DNA of 64,000 nucleotides from Hippopus hippopus (GCA_946811185.2 OX328108.1:5293501-5357500), one strand, 5' to 3'; positions 1-11,207 are shown, counted from the first letter of the stretch. A program made the numbers and translations. The notes: generated by a model from the letters alone, not told the origin.

Positions 1-196
1 TGCATCTGCAAAAAGTATCGACCCATGTCCGCCCAGGCTGACACGGTAGAAAATTTTTGCTTTGCGTAATTTTTCTGCATCTCAAAGGACCATTCTCCCT
101 CATGTTTCAGCCGGTTTTTGAGCAACGACTGGGTTGGTGTAATGGAATACGAAGGTGCATTAAGCCCCCTTTCCAAAGAGGCTCGCTTATTCATGT
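1..196 (+). mobile_element. M1 MITE, cut by window edge
   Basis: The window opens inside an M1 element at its TGCATCTGCAAAAAGTATCG segment. The internal GC palindrome is degraded (GTCCGCCCAGGCTGAC). The CTCAAAGGACCATTCT box follows and the right terminal repeat GCATTAAGCCCCCTTTCCAA closes near 180. Confidence 0.75.
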
Positions 197-298
197 GTTT
201 ATCATGTCACTTATCCACATAAATTTAAAAAAAGAATGTCAGTAATGATCTAGAGACGTCTGCTCTATATTTGATTCTGGAGGTTATGATCAAGTTTT

Positions 299-530
299 TA
301 TGAAACGAAATTTTTAGACGTGTCCAAACTGAATGCATTTGCAGACGACAAATTAAAAGTGGCTAAAATGATAGAATTTGTCTTCAGAGAGGTAGAAATC
401 ATTGTAGGAAAACTAGCATTTTCTCCTTTTCCAAAAATGTTTTCTAGCCTTCCATGAACATATTTCAAGTTTTGAGTCACGTTAAATTTGTTCACAGCAA
501 AATGCTTTGAATTTGGAAAAGTGTAAAATA
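299..530 (+). mobile_element. K MITE, rearranged copy
   Basis: The left half reads GACGTGTCCAAACTGAATGC, GCAGACGACAAATTAAAAGT and then a decayed hairpin (CTAGCATTTTCTCCTTTTCC). From about 456 the sequence resembles the K end in the opposite sense (GAGTCACGTTAAATTTGTTC, TGCTTTGAATTTGGAAAAGT), so this looks like a chimera or fold-back derivative. Confidence 0.6.
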
Positions 531-666
531 TTACTGATTCATCGGACACAGTTTCTAAAAATAGCATATTGGCGGATCGCCTTTACATCGTATATAATAA
601 CACCTATAAAATTTCAGTATTCCTTGATCGACCAATGGAACTTCAAAGGCCAGTGATTTTACTTAC

Positions 667-1388
667 CTGGAATCCATGCTTTGTTTGAAATCTCTGTGGT
701 AGGCGCATTTGTTTCTGTTGGTGCCGTACTTTCTGTGGTGTCGTCCAGTTTTGTTGTTGTACACACTGTTGTAGGCGCACTTGTTTCTGTTGGTGCCGTA
801 ATTTCTGTGGTGTGACCAGTTCCTGTTCTTGATTGTGTTGGCGCGGGGGTCGGGATAAGACGACCTGAAAATTTTAGGGAAATTTGGCAGAAACCTTTCG
901 TAATGAAAAATGTTTTACGTGAGCAATGGCATGTGATAAAATGAAACGCATTGTTCCACTTTTTTTTCAAGTCTTTATTTGCCACGTCAACTGGTATGAT
1001 GGGAGTCGTGGCCATCCCATCATACCTTACAATTAAGTGTTAGTATTAAGGGTTTGTTACACTTTGGCAATGAACTCTGACAGACGAAACAAATGAGCAG
1101 AGGTTTCGCAAAAGGGGGTTTAATGCATCTCCGTGATGCATTATACCAGGCAAATAATCACATTTTTATACATCCATAAAAATCTATTTTGTCTAACAAC
1201 CAACTGAAACATTAGGTAGACTGGTTCTTTGGGTCCTTTGACATGCAGAAAATTAACCAATAGCAAAAATTTCGACCATGTCAGCCTGCGCGGACTGCGC
1301 GGAATGACATGGGTCGATACTTTTTGCAGATGCATTAAACCCCTTTTTGACAGAGCATGGCCAAAAAACCTTGGTTCAGCTAACATTG

Positions 1389-1427
<39 letters not shown>

Positions 1428-1651
1428 CTATCTATCTCTCTATACACACCCAACCCCATAAACCCACACAAATCTACCTGCACAATTTTCTATTGGTTCC
1501 CCACTCCAAGTACCGTTTTTCATACATCGTTTGTATCGAACTGAGGTGTTCACATCCTGGGTGTTGCGGTATACGTATGACACATTATGTCCGATAAGCC
1601 GACCGTTTCCCATCAAAAAACAATCATCAGGTCCTGTCAATTTCTTGCATT
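667..1651 (-). CDS. Extracellular mosaic protein: CCP-like and mucin-like exons (partial)
   Basis: Two exons of a minus-strand gene can be read. Exon 1478-1651 (174 nt) has acceptor TTTATACAG and donor CAG|GTAGAT. It encodes four cysteines with a YKRCMKNGTWSG...ENC ending, as in sushi/CCP modules. Exon 667-864 (198 nt) has acceptor AAAATTTTCAG and donor CAG|GTAAGT. It encodes a Thr/Pro-rich stretch with imperfect repeats (TTEITAPTETSAPTT, then TTESTAPTETNAPTT) and is probably O-glycosylated. Both lengths are multiples of three and both exons are in phase 1-1, as is typical of shuffled extracellular domain exons. Upstream exons (above 1651) and downstream exons (below 667) are missing or outside the window. 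An M1 element lies in the intron. The CCP match is divergent, so that family call is moderate; the exon structure is stronger. This could be a scavenger-receptor-like or cell-surface recognition protein. Confidence 0.55.
1088..1363 (-). mobile_element. M1 MITE
   Basis: Full-length reverse copy inside the intron of the mosaic gene. It starts at CGCAAAAGGGGGTTTAATGC and ends at GATGCATTAAACCCCTTTTT. The two arms of the internal palindrome both carry ATG (CCATGTCAG with TGACATGG) where most copies have AGG. Confidence 0.8.
1390..1426. repeat. (CT)n microsatellite
   Basis: About 17 CT units followed by TATC units. It lies in the intron just 3' (minus sense) of the CCP-like exon donor. Confidence 0.95.
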
Positions 1652-1777
1652 CTGTATAAAGAATAATGAAAATGAAACACCACATTTGGACAAAAATGAA
1701 AGGGGATTTCTAACATATATTGGAACGACGGCTTAGGTAATTAGAGTTTTTTTCCCCACTTTCTTTCTTTCAATCTT

Positions 1778-2085
1778 GCCCAGCCCCGGTAGCGTGCAGG
1801 ACTTGAGAACAAAAAGTCGCTGGTTCGATCCCCGGCTCGGCCAATTTCTTTCCGAGGGCTGATGATAGTCATTGCGACAGAATTTATGCTTCTCTCACTG
1901 CTGACCTTTGTTTCGACGATGGTTATGTGGGAAGTAGGTAGTGGCTTGGAAAGAATATTGTGCGGAGCACTGGTAAAAGAAAATCAAGGAAAGTATGGAT
2001 AGGTGCACTGGCCGTCGCGATATAACTGAAATAATGCTGAAACGGCGTAAAAACTATACAATGAATACATCAATCTTTTGATCTT
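1778..2085 (+). mobile_element. tRNA-derived SINE, family 1
   Basis: A tRNA-like head carries the B box GGTTCGATCCC at about 1833. The body contains TTTCGACGATGGTTATGTGG and TGCACTGGCCGTCGCGATAT, and the tail is CTGAAACGGCGTAAAAAC. The same body occurs at 34003-34320 and, on the other strand, at 28020-28318. Confidence 0.75.
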
Positions 2086-2164
2086 TCAGTACCAACTATA
2101 TGAACTCGACCTCTTTGGGAGGCTGAAAATGTACTCCACTAAAACTCGGAGAAATAATTCTACC

Positions 2165-2376
2165 TTAACCCTTATCCTGCTAAATAACTAAATTGAAACT
2201 TTCAAGCCGAAAGTAAAACCCAAAATTTTGCTATTTCAAAAATATATATTAGGGAAAAATATCTCTGTATCGGGTAGTGTAGATTCAAGATCAGACTGCA
2301 CGTTCTGTTCAGTCTGATCTTGATCTATACTTTCCACAAAAGGTCTGTGAGTCGCGCTTAGCAGTCTAAGGGTTAA
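2165..2376 (+). mobile_element. P MITE
   Basis: It runs from TTAACCCTTATCCTGCTAAA to GCAGTCTAAGGGTTAA, with TTAA at both ends. The internal inverted repeat is AGATCAGACTGCACG and CAGTCTGATCTTGATC. Confidence 0.85.
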
Positions 2377-2712
2377 AGGATTGTGTAATCAATCAGAGAG
2401 TTAAAATCAAAGACAAGTTTGATCCTGATCTATGCCATCCGCATAAGTCCATGTTTTTCGTCTATGGTGCTGGTAAGGTTAAGAAAATGGATGCATTCAA
2501 AATTTAAATAACCGACTTTACGACTTTCTCTTCTTTCCTTTAAAGGATCATCAAACCGTTTTGCAAATTTTTAAGAAAATCCTAACGAGGATGGACAGTT
2601 TCCATTCGCAAGTAAAACTGGCTTTAACATTAAAACATAGACAGAAAAATATCTAGGAAACACAAGAAATTACCGAAAGATTCCCATATTGTTTGTAATG
2701 GTATGGCATAAT
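2377..2712. other. No recognised gene
   Basis: AT-rich sequence holding only a weak P-like fragment (GATCCTGATCTATGCCATCC). I see no exon signals. Confidence 0.5.
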
Positions 2713-3038
2713 TATATTCTTTTCAGTGAGTTGCAGGGATTTCACAGGGAATAAAACCACTAGTGATGATAAATATGATATCATCACTAGTGACGATATA
2801 GTTTTAGAGTGTTTGGCGGAACTACATTTTCCCTATATTATTCATATTGTACAATTCTTGAATATTATTATAAAGAGTAAATCAGGAACATAACAAATAG
2901 AATAATCAACGGGTTGTGTGTGAAATTCAAAATCTGTCACTCGAATGAGGTTTGATGCAGTTAAGAAACTCGTCCTTCGACCTCGTTTTTTCACTCACCT
3001 CACACCCCATTCTACTGACATATTTGTAATATCACACA
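2713..3038 (+). repeat. R1 interspersed repeat
   Basis: Homologous to 8755-9095. Both copies start TTCTTTTCAGTGA and contain GTGATGATAAATATGATATC, then GTTTGATGC. This copy has a perfect-looking palindrome around ATCACTAGTGA at 2758-2796. The CTTTTCAG start mimics a splice acceptor but is carried by the repeat, so it is not evidence for an exon. Confidence 0.6.
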
Positions 3039-3193
3039 CTACTACTATTACTATATCTTTATTGCATTAAAACAAACATGTTTTATAGCAAACTTACAAA
3101 ACATAAATTATAGACGCATTTCATAAATAAAAGTGATTTACATCGCTTAACTGAAGAGCACATGATGTTACTTGAAAAGAAATATAACAATGA

Positions 3194-3392
3194 TTAACTC
3201 TTATCCTGCTAAATAACTAAGAGGAAACTTTCAATTTGATAGTAAATACCCAAGTATTGCTATTTCAAAGTTATGAATAACATCTCACTATCGGATCGGA
3301 TAGTGCAGATCCAAGATCAGACTGCACATTCTGTGCAGTCTGATCTTGATCTACACCGTCCGTAAAAGGTCGCTTAGCAGCCGAAGGGTTAA
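3194..3392 (+). mobile_element. P MITE inserted in LINE-A
   Basis: It runs from TTAACTCTTATCCTGCTAAA to GCAGCCGAAGGGTTAA. The right-hand TTAA supplies the TAA that ends the LINE-A reading frame, so the insertion post-dates LINE-A. Internal repeat arms are AGATCAGACTGCACA and TGCAGTCTGATCTTGA. Confidence 0.85.
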
Positions 3393-6300
3393 TTTCTCAG
3401 CACGTTACCATGATAGATAAATTTTGACAAATTGTATAACATTTTTGGCGATTTAACAGACAAAAGATTAGTAAATTTCTGTATTGTTGGGCAAGTATAA
3501 TAGTATTTTTTAAATAATTTTGCTCTGAGTTCTGAATACTTTGTACATGTCAATAAAAAGTGATATTCATTCTCAATATTTCTCGAATTACAATTTCTAC
3601 AAATTCTTTCTCTTATATCTATATTTCTTTGGCGTCCTTTTTCAATTTCTAAATCATGAGAGGATATTCGGAATCGCGTAAGTGAAGTTCTGAATTTTTT
3701 ATCTTTAATTATGTCTAGGTAGCTCTCAAAATTAAATCAATGTTTAAATAAACTATAAAAATTATTTCCATTATATATATGACCGTTTTCAGTATCTGTC
3801 TTTAAAATGTTATATGTTTTGAATAGAATTGAATCTTCCCCTAATGACAATATCTTAATCCAATATTTAATCATTAACAACTTTCTATGAATTTTCATGG
3901 ATACACGACCGAGTTCGCCGTAGATCGCATTTAAGTTAGTTGAAGGTTTTACGGAAAGAATTCGTCTGCAAAATTTTGAAAAGGTTGCTTCAACATCAGG
4001 ACTAGGATGATTACCCCAAACAGCAGCTGCATAATTCAGGGTCGGTAATACAAGTGAGTCGAATAAACTTAGTCTTTGTGAAACAGGTAATTCTAACTGG
4101 TTAAAAACAATAAAAATGTTGTGTAAAGAAAAGGAAGCATGTTGCGCAATGCGTTTTTGTGTTCGACTCCAGTTACCGTTCTTGAAGAAAAATACTCCTA
4201 AATATTTAAAGAATTCAACTATTTCGATTTTTATGTCATGTATGAAAAAATCGTGATAGGTATGCCTTCCCTTTTCGAAAATCATTACTTTAGTTTTATT
4301 AACATTCAATTTTAATTTCCATTCGTTGCAATATTTTTCTAAGTTAGTTAAAATGGACTGTAGTGAGAAGGGATCGTGTGTAAAAATAACTGCATCATCT
4401 GCAAATAATAGCAGAAAAAGTTTTATATCATCAATATCTAAAATACCATTTATGTCATTTTTAACACTATCTAATATGTCATTTAGGTAAAATAAACATA
4501 GAATACTGCTTGTTGGATCGCCTTGTTTTACACCGACGTTTGAAGTTATGAAATCTGACAAGGAAGACTGGTAACGGACGGACGACTTTACGGTAGAGTA
4601 CATAGACTTAATGGCACGGACAAGTTTGGTGCTCACATTTTCTTTCAGCAACTTTCTCCATAGAAGTGTTCTGTCAATATTGTCGAACATTTTCTCCCAA
4701 TCTAGAAAAGCTACATATAGTTTTTTATTATTTGACAAGGTTTTACTTATAATGGCGTGTAATAAAAAGATACAATCAGTTGTTGACTTGTTTTTCTGAA
4801 AGACATATTGAATATCTATGATTTTATCATTTTTTATCGACCATTTGGTTAATCCAGTTACCAGCAATTTAGAATAAATCTTAGAGAGAATATTGTTCAG
4901 GGTAATACCTCGAAAATTTTTAGCTTCCTGAGATCCGCCCTTAAAAATTGGAACAATGACTCCCTCTCCCCAGATCTTGGGAAATACTCCTTCATTAAAT
5001 AATTTATTATAAAACATAGTTAAAAACGGTGAAATGATATCAAATGAACTTTTAAACACTTCGGCAATTAATTTATCTATGCCTGGGCTTTTTGAATTAT
5101 TTTGTGAAAAAACAGCTTCTTTTATTTCTAATGTGGTAAAATCGGAATCTAAATCATGAGATGTCATATCGTCAGTAATTTCACCGTCAGAAGTGTAGTC
5201 TGATCCATATAGGTTATTAAAGTGTGAGTATAGATCGGTCACAGTTACATTACGGGGCTCGTCTTTGTTTACTGTGTTTTGATTTTTAATGGCATGCCAA
5301 AATGATTTCGGGTTTGTTTTCGCTAACGTAGACACACGCTTTCCTTCTGATTTCATAAATAGATTTTTATTCTTACGTTTTATTTTTGTGTAGTTGTTTT
5401 TTTTTTTATTTAGAAATTCTTTTCTAGTCTCATCATTTCTATTTCTTAGAAATATATTTCTTGCGCGATTAAATTCTTTTCGGGCATCGAAGCATTCTTT
5501 ATTGAACCACCGTTTTCGTGGAGTTATGGGCTGAGAAGGATTATGTTTCTTTTCCTTTCCAAAAACCTTAAAAGCGTGATCCTGCATGAATGACGTGAAT
5601 AAATGAATTGTATCATCGATAGTACTATTATGTATACAGGCTGTCACGTGATTTAAGCGTGGAATGTCATTCATGAGGCTCTCTTGGAATGTAGTAGTAC
5701 GAGAACTATCCCATGCTAAAAATAGTTCACTTTTACCCTTAGGATCGTCATGTGTCAAAGGGTCTGTGTTTGCTCGTTTAAAACAAAAAATTAAAGCACA
5801 GTGATCTGATAGATCGTTCGGTGATAATATCTCAAACACGATTATATATTTAAAATCGTTTGGTGAACTCAATAAGTAATCAACTACGCTCGTTCCGTTG
5901 TTGCCTACATATGTAAATTGGCCGACAGGTTTATCGTCATACAGACGACCATTGGCTATTAATAGATTCATAGTAATGCAAAAGTTTATCAAGCGTATCG
6001 CATTCACGTCTAGCACAGTATCTTTATTTGCTCTGGGTAGAATATCGCAATTAGATTGCATAATGGAATTATCGTCTAGAAACTGATCAAATTCGATAAA
6101 ATCTGGTGCATTTGACGTTCTAGAATTCAAATCGCCTGTTAAGAAAACTTTGCCCAATAATTGGTACTTTTCCACACCTCGTTCAATGTTTTCAAAGATA
6201 TCAACATCATTTTGATTCGTTAATCTTGATTGACGTGGTGGAATATAGGTACAACAGAGATATACATCTACATCGAATTGAAACATGGATTTGCATATTT

Positions 6301-6605
6301 TCAACCATAAAATCCCTTGCTGTAGTTTTTCTACTAATTCAATTTTATCTCTAAGATTCTGTTTATAGTAAATGGAAATCCCGCCAGAGTGGCGTCCCTT
6401 GTTTGTTCGTGCAAATTTGTTACCACACAAGTGTTCAACACAATATCCTTTAACATTTAAGTTCAGATGAGTCCTAGGTGATACCCATGTTTCGGTCAAA
6501 ATAATAACATCATGATCGTTTATGATTTTAACAAAATCTGGATCTGAAAGTTTTCTGCCTAGTCCATTGATATTCCAGGCAATGTCTAGTTGCTCTTCAT
6601 GACTT
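3393..6605 (-). pseudogene. LINE-A ORF2: endonuclease and reverse transcriptase with one stop
   Basis: Open on the minus strand from just after a TAG at about 6604-6606 down to 3739, then a single TGA at 3737-3739. The same frame continues open for about 114 further codons, so the defect is one nonsense codon. Domains in order: apurinic-type endonuclease (WNINGLG start, TGDLNSRT near 6130, LSDHCALIF near 5800); a central linker; reverse transcriptase with catalytic FADD at about 4390-4400; and beyond the stop a CCHC-like knuckle (CRNC, then H and C in EYHFLLTC). It makes and integrates cDNA copies by target-primed reverse transcription. There is no ATG at the start of the open frame; the first residues come from non-ATG codons, so translation probably began from an upstream ORF. 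Clade assignment is tentative. Confidence 0.85.
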
Positions 6606-6794
6606 CTCTAAGGATTACTCGGGGGTGCTTTATATTTCACATTGTTTTACAAAAAGGTTTTCACCTATGAATTTAACGCTGTTTCCTTTTCTTTTTATTT
6701 TCCTCTATCTTATTTACACACATAAGTAAAGTGCCTGGACAGAGCAGTTCATGGAGTCGACTATTTGTTTTCGAGCACATGGCCGCGCTTCCCG

Positions 6795-6810
6795 CCCCCC
6801 CCCCCCCCCC
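6795..6810. repeat. Poly-C tract
   Basis: Sixteen C in a row just upstream (minus sense) of LINE-A. This is a likely place for consensus-length error. Confidence 0.9.
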
Positions 6811-6897
6811 TCATCATTATCATCTAAGACTTCTAAGTACATACCGTCACATCCCAATGAATTTTACTTTCAAAATATCAAACCCTCCTTAAAATGG

Positions 6898-7130
6898 TTT
6901 AACTCATACCAAACGACAAATTTGTGAACTCGTCAAAATTCAAAGCATTTACAGACAGTAAATTAAATGTGGCCCAAATGATCATTTAATTTCTTGAAAG
7001 GGTAGAAAACATTGTGGGAAAATGAGAAAATACTGGTTACCAGCATTTTCTCCTTTTCCCACAATGCTTTCGAAAGGTTTCTTTCTCAGGATCGTTAAAA
7101 CTTGGGATTGTGTGCTAAACGGTTATTGTA
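6898..7130 (+). mobile_element. K MITE
   Basis: It begins TTTAACTCATACCAAACGAC and ends near TGTGTGCTAAACGGTTA. The hairpin core ACTGGTTACCAGCATTTTCT is intact apart from one change in the left arm. Confidence 0.85.
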
Positions 7131-7228
7131 GATTAATGAAAATATACTACTACTTTCAACTAAGTGAAACCGTTCGGTACACTTGTGTAGAGCCTGCGTT
7201 TTTCAGTGTTCAGTCGCTCCTATCTTCA

Positions 7229-7399
7229 TAATGAATTCTGGGTCCATATTTACCAACCATTCTTAAGAATATTCTTAGTCTTATTCTCAAGAATATTCCA
7301 ACTTTGAAAGTAATCCAACTTCTGATTGGCTAAACCATTCGGTTTAGCCAATCAGAAGTTGTGTTACTTTCAGGAATGGTTGGTAAATACGGACCCTGG
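7229..7399. mobile_element. M3 palindromic MITE
   Basis: The terminal repeats are GGGTCCATATTTACCAACCA and TGGTTGGTAAATACGGACCC. A central palindrome of about 24 bp lies either side of AACCATTCGGTT (CTTCTGATTGGCTAAACC arms). A second copy is at 33417-33610. Confidence 0.85.
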
Positions 7400-7579
7400 A
7401 ATCGATGACTAATAATACCTTCAACTGTGCAGGTACAGTCGGAGTTGATTTTCACATTGGATTCCTGTCCGCAGTTCTGACCGTCACACAGCGTTTTCTG
7501 TGAACGAAAAATTAAACAAATATAATGTCAATGATATTTTACGATTGGAATTCATTAAAACTTTAACATACCACACAAA

Positions 7580-8287
7580 TTCAGCCTCGTTCAAGTGGAA
7601 AGCATTTTCAGACGACGAATATTATGTGACTCTAAAAATGTGATTTGTTTTAGAAAGAGTAAAAACCTTCTTGGAAAAAGGAGAAAATGCTGGTAACCAG
7701 CATTTTCTCTTTTTCCCACAAAGTTTTCAAAAAGCTTGAAGTTGTTCAATTTGAAAGCATTTGCAGAAAACGAATAAAATGTAGCTCCCAAGATGTAATT
7801 TGTTTTGGAAAAGAGTAGAAAACTTCTTGGGAAAAGGAGAAAATGCTGGTAACCAGCATTTTCTCCTTTTTCCACAAAGTTTTCAAAAAGCTCTGAAGTT
7901 GTTCAAATTGAAAGCATTTGTAGACGACGAATAAAATGCAGCTCTCAAGATGTGATTTGTTTTGGGAAAGAGTAGAAAACTTCATGAAAAAAGGAGAAAA
8001 TGCTGCTAACCAGCATTTTTCCCCTTTTGCCACAAAGTTTTCGAAAAGGTTTTTCTTATTTGAATTGAAAGCATTTGTAGAAGACGAATAAAATGTGGCT
8101 CCCAAGATGTGATTTGTTTTCGAAAGAGTAGAAAAATATCCGTATATTCAAAGAAAATGCTAGTTAATTTTCAAGGCACCAAGTTTTTGAAAACCTTTTA
8201 CTTTTTCAAATTCAATCCATATGCAAACGGCGATATAAATGTGGTTCCAATGATTTGAGGTAGAAAACGTCATGGGAAAGGGAGAAA
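7580..8287 (+). repeat. Tandem array of K-derived units, about 157-bp period
   Basis: Hairpin cores recur at about 7688, 7844, 8001 and 8159 (spacing 156, 157, 158), with a partial fifth unit ending at 8287. Each unit reads GAAAGCATTTGCAGA..., then AGAGTAGAAAACTTC, then AGAAAATGCTGGTAACCAGC. The fourth core is heavily mutated. The array is cut at 8287 by the M1 element that follows. Confidence 0.8.
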
Positions 8288-8552
8288 ATGAGCCATGCTC
8301 TGGCAAAAGGGGGCTTGATGTATCTGCGAAAAGTATCGACCCAGGCCAGCCTGCGCAGTCTGCGCAGGCTGACCTGGGCCAAAACTTTTCACTATTGGGC
8401 AATTTTCTGTATGTCCAAGGACCAATCTACTTCATATTTTTACGTCGGTTGTTATAAAAAGTGGATATTATGGATCCAAAATTGTGTGATGGCTTACTTG
8501 GTATAATCTCATCACAGTGATGCATTAAGCCCCAATTTGCAAGAGCATGTGT
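8288..8552 (+). mobile_element. M1 MITE
   Basis: Complete copy from GAGCCATGCTCTGGCAAAAG to GCCCCAATTTGCAAGAGCAT. The internal palindrome is GCCAGCCTGCGCAGTCTGCG with its complement CAGGCTGACC. It sits directly against the K tandem array. Confidence 0.85.
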
Positions 8553-8754
8553 CAATATATTTTGTACAGTTTCGATGGTATCGAAACGTGTTGCCTAAGA
8601 TCATACTGCACAGACTAGCCAGGGTCCCCACGGTAATAATTCTTAATCACTCTTTACCGCGGTCTCCTTATCACCCTCTGTACAAATCTGCACAATTAAC
8701 TGGTAATCTGTGCCGTAAGTAATAGTATGTTTTAACGAAGTAATATCAGCATTT

Positions 8755-9095
8755 ATATATGTTCTTTTCAGTGAATTACTGGGATTTCACAGTGAAGAAC
8801 ACCACTTGTGATGATAAATATGATATCATCATCATTAGTGACGATATTGTTTTAGAATGTTTGCCGGAACTTTTTTCGTGTATTGCTCATATTGTAGTAT
8901 TCTTGATAATTATCACGATAAAAAAGGGTGAATTAGGAATATTACAAATAGGATAATCAACTGGTTGTGTGTGATATTAAAAATCTGTCACCCAAATGGA
9001 GTTTGATGCGGTAATACTCGTTAACTAAAATGTATATGACGCTCGCCAGGGCTCGCGTCACATAATTTTAATAAACTCGTTTGATAAAGATGATA
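8755..9095 (+). repeat. R1 interspersed repeat
   Basis: Fullest copy of R1. Parts recur at 2713-3038, 9456-9512 and 11082-11207. Its right part (GTCACCCAAATGGAGTTTGA, then ATGACGCTCG) is nearly identical to 11082-11207. Confidence 0.7.
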
Positions 9096-9136
9096 ATACA
9101 TCAACGCTCAATGTAAGATCATCTATCTATATGAGA

Positions 9137-9255
<119 letters not shown>

Positions 9256-9455
9256 NNNNNNNNNNNNNNNNNNNNNNNNNNNNNNNNNNNNNNNNNNNNN
9301 NNNNNNNNNNNNNNNNNNNNNNNNNNNNNNNNNNNNNNNNNNNNNNNNNNNNNNNNNNNNNNNNNNNNNNNNNNNNNNNNNNNNNNNNNNNNNNNNNNNN
9401 NNNNNNNNNNNNNNNNNNNNNNNNNNNNNNNNNNNNNNNNNNNNNNNNNNNNNNN
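9256..9455. other. Assembly gap, 200 N
   Basis: Exactly 200 N. A round number suggests a scaffolding placeholder, so true length is unknown. The right flank (AGGAATATTACAAATAGGAT) repeats R1 sequence found at 8935, to the left of the gap. Confidence 0.95.
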
Positions 9456-9868
9456 AGGAATATTACAAATAGGATAAACAACTGGTTGTGCGTGATAATA
9501 TGAAAAAGGCAAAGCCTCAATACGAGCGACCTGAATGATTTGTGGAACAAATATCTATATTCGAATGACGAGATAGATTCTAGATCTTGAAATAAAAGGG
9601 TTTTTTAGTTCGAATTTCGGCTTTGCCAAAACTAATTTTGGGCGTTGTCAAAAGTAAAAAGCATTTTTCTTCCGAAGATTTATACATGTGAAATACGGCG
9701 AACAAAATAAAGGCAGTTCCTTGACAATTTTGCTAATTTATGTCCAGAAAAAAATAACTTGGAATGATTATTGGTTCACATACTTTTAAAGAGCATTTTA
9801 TGGGAACATTTGCTCACTGCATGTAGATCTAGATCTATATAGGAGAGACTTTGACTTTTACGAGGAAT
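9456..9868. other. No recognised gene
   Basis: A short R1 remnant (9456-9512) is followed by AT-rich sequence with no supported exon or repeat. Confidence 0.5.
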
Positions 9869-10012
9869 CGGTCAGTAGGTTTAGAAGAATATTGAGCAGA
9901 ATACTGGTAAAAGGAACTTCAGAAACGCATGGTAGGTGCACTTGCCGCCGCAATGAATATACACATAAAAGAAAAACAAACAAACAAGCAACAAACAAAC
10001 AAACAAAAACAG
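9869..10012 (+). mobile_element. SINE family 1, tail fragment
   Basis: Only the 3' part is present (AAGAATATTGAGCAGAATAC, TGCACTTGCCGCCGCAATGA), ending in an (AAAC)n tail. Confidence 0.6.
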
Positions 10013-10045
10013 ATTTTTTTTTTTTTTTTTTTCATTTCTTTGTCA

Positions 10046-10250
10046 GTGCACAGGTCTACCCATGTTTTACCTGGAGTTTCATTAAAATCAGAGTGGGTAG
10101 ATCACTAGCTTTCCTTTTTCATCCCATCTACTTTCCCACATGTCCATCATTGAAACAGTGATTAGTGTAGATAAAGGAATGAATTTTGTCGCAATGACTA
10201 GATCTAGATCTATCAATAATCCTAGGAATGAAACTTGCCGAGTTACCGGA
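10046..10250 (-). mobile_element. SINE family 1, degraded reverse copy
   Basis: Reverse-sense matches to the family body: TCATTGAAACAGTGATTAGT, TTTTGTCGCAATGACTAGAT and GAAACTTGCCGAGTTACCGG. No intact B box is visible. Confidence 0.5.
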
Positions 10251-10332
10251 TAGATATCCAACTTACGGTAAAAAAAGAAACGCCATACTTTTAGATCTAT
10301 CAACAAGCTTTCGTAACACTGAATAAATATAT

Positions 10333-10590
10333 TTGAGCCATGTTGCGGTAAAAGAGGGTTTAATGCATCTCCGTGATGTATAATACCAAGCAAGTCATCA
10401 CATAATTATACATCCATATCGTATGATAACTGACTGAATCAAAAGGCATGCATACTGGTCCTTTGACATGCAGAAAGTTGAAAAATAGATCTAGCAAAGA
10501 GTTTTGACCCAGGTTAGCTTGCGCAGACTGCACAGGCAGACCAGGGTCGATAGTTTTTGCAGGTGCATTAAGCCCTCTTTTTACAGATTA
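10333..10590 (-). mobile_element. M1 MITE
   Basis: From GAGCCATGTTGCGGTAAAAG to GGTGCATTAAGCCCTCTTTT. The internal palindrome has decayed on one side (CACAGGCAGACCAGGG). Confidence 0.8.
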
Positions 10591-11081
10591 TAAATTCGGC
10601 TTTCACTGTAAATGGTATTTTGAAACAGTAAAAAAACTAATTTAGTCATGATTTCTACGACACAATATTTTCCGCGAAAAAACGGCTCGTGCATGACGTA
10701 AGAATAGTATTATTAATGATGTCATTATTTGCTAACATAGATCATTACGTATGTTTATACACAAATAGACGCTAAATACGCTGAAAGTAAGTAAAAAATT
10801 AGATAATCTGTACTCATTAAACTGATAATGATTTTTAAGTAATCACCCCATCGGTAGGTAATTATTGTCACTTTTGACCAATCAGGTACTTGTGCGAAGG
10901 TTTGTCATAGGTGTGACGCTGTGCGACTAACCGGAAGACACTCAATTTTAAGTCATCACTATTTAGATTTAGACTAAAACCCATAACGAAGTCGGAATTT
11001 CATTTTTAAAAATCTAGAACGGTGGTACAGCAAAACGAGCTTCGCTCGTTACTGGCTTCGCCCTAACTCGCTGTCGCTCGT
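10591..11081. other. No gene seen
   Basis: It contains a short run AACGAGCTTCGCTCGTTACT, an inverted repeat near 11034-11076 of the type that ends R1-like elements. Otherwise unexplained. Confidence 0.45.
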
Positions 11082-11207
11082 TATTAAAAATCTGTCACCC
11101 AAATGGAGTTTGATGCGGTAATACTCGTTAACTAAAATGTATATGACGCTCGTCAAGGCTCGCGTCATATAATTTTAGTAAACTCGTTTGATAAAAATGA
11201 TAATACA
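11082..11207 (+). repeat. R1 fragment
   Basis: Nearly identical to the right end of the copy at 8755-9095. It ends where a short AT repeat starts. Confidence 0.75.

Larger units (their letters stand above)
3039..6605 (-). mobile_element. LINE-A, near full-length CR1/jockey-like non-LTR retrotransposon
   Basis: The element comprises ORF2, a short 3' UTR and an AATAAA near 3058-3063 (minus sense GCAATAAAGATATAG). A P MITE (3194-3392) is inserted at the end of the ORF. The 5' end is unclear: no convincing ORF1 was found between 6606 and about 6790, where there is a 16-base C run and a short open frame. Confidence 0.85.

Noticed and set aside
2713..2740. Splice acceptor CTTTTCAG at the start of R1
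   Set aside because: Same motif and position in the copy at 8755, so it belongs to the repeat and not to a host exon.
6676..6790. Short minus frame MCSKTNSRL... upstream of LINE-A as a remnant ORF1
   Set aside because: Only about 35 codons, adjoining a poly-C run, no ORF1 features.
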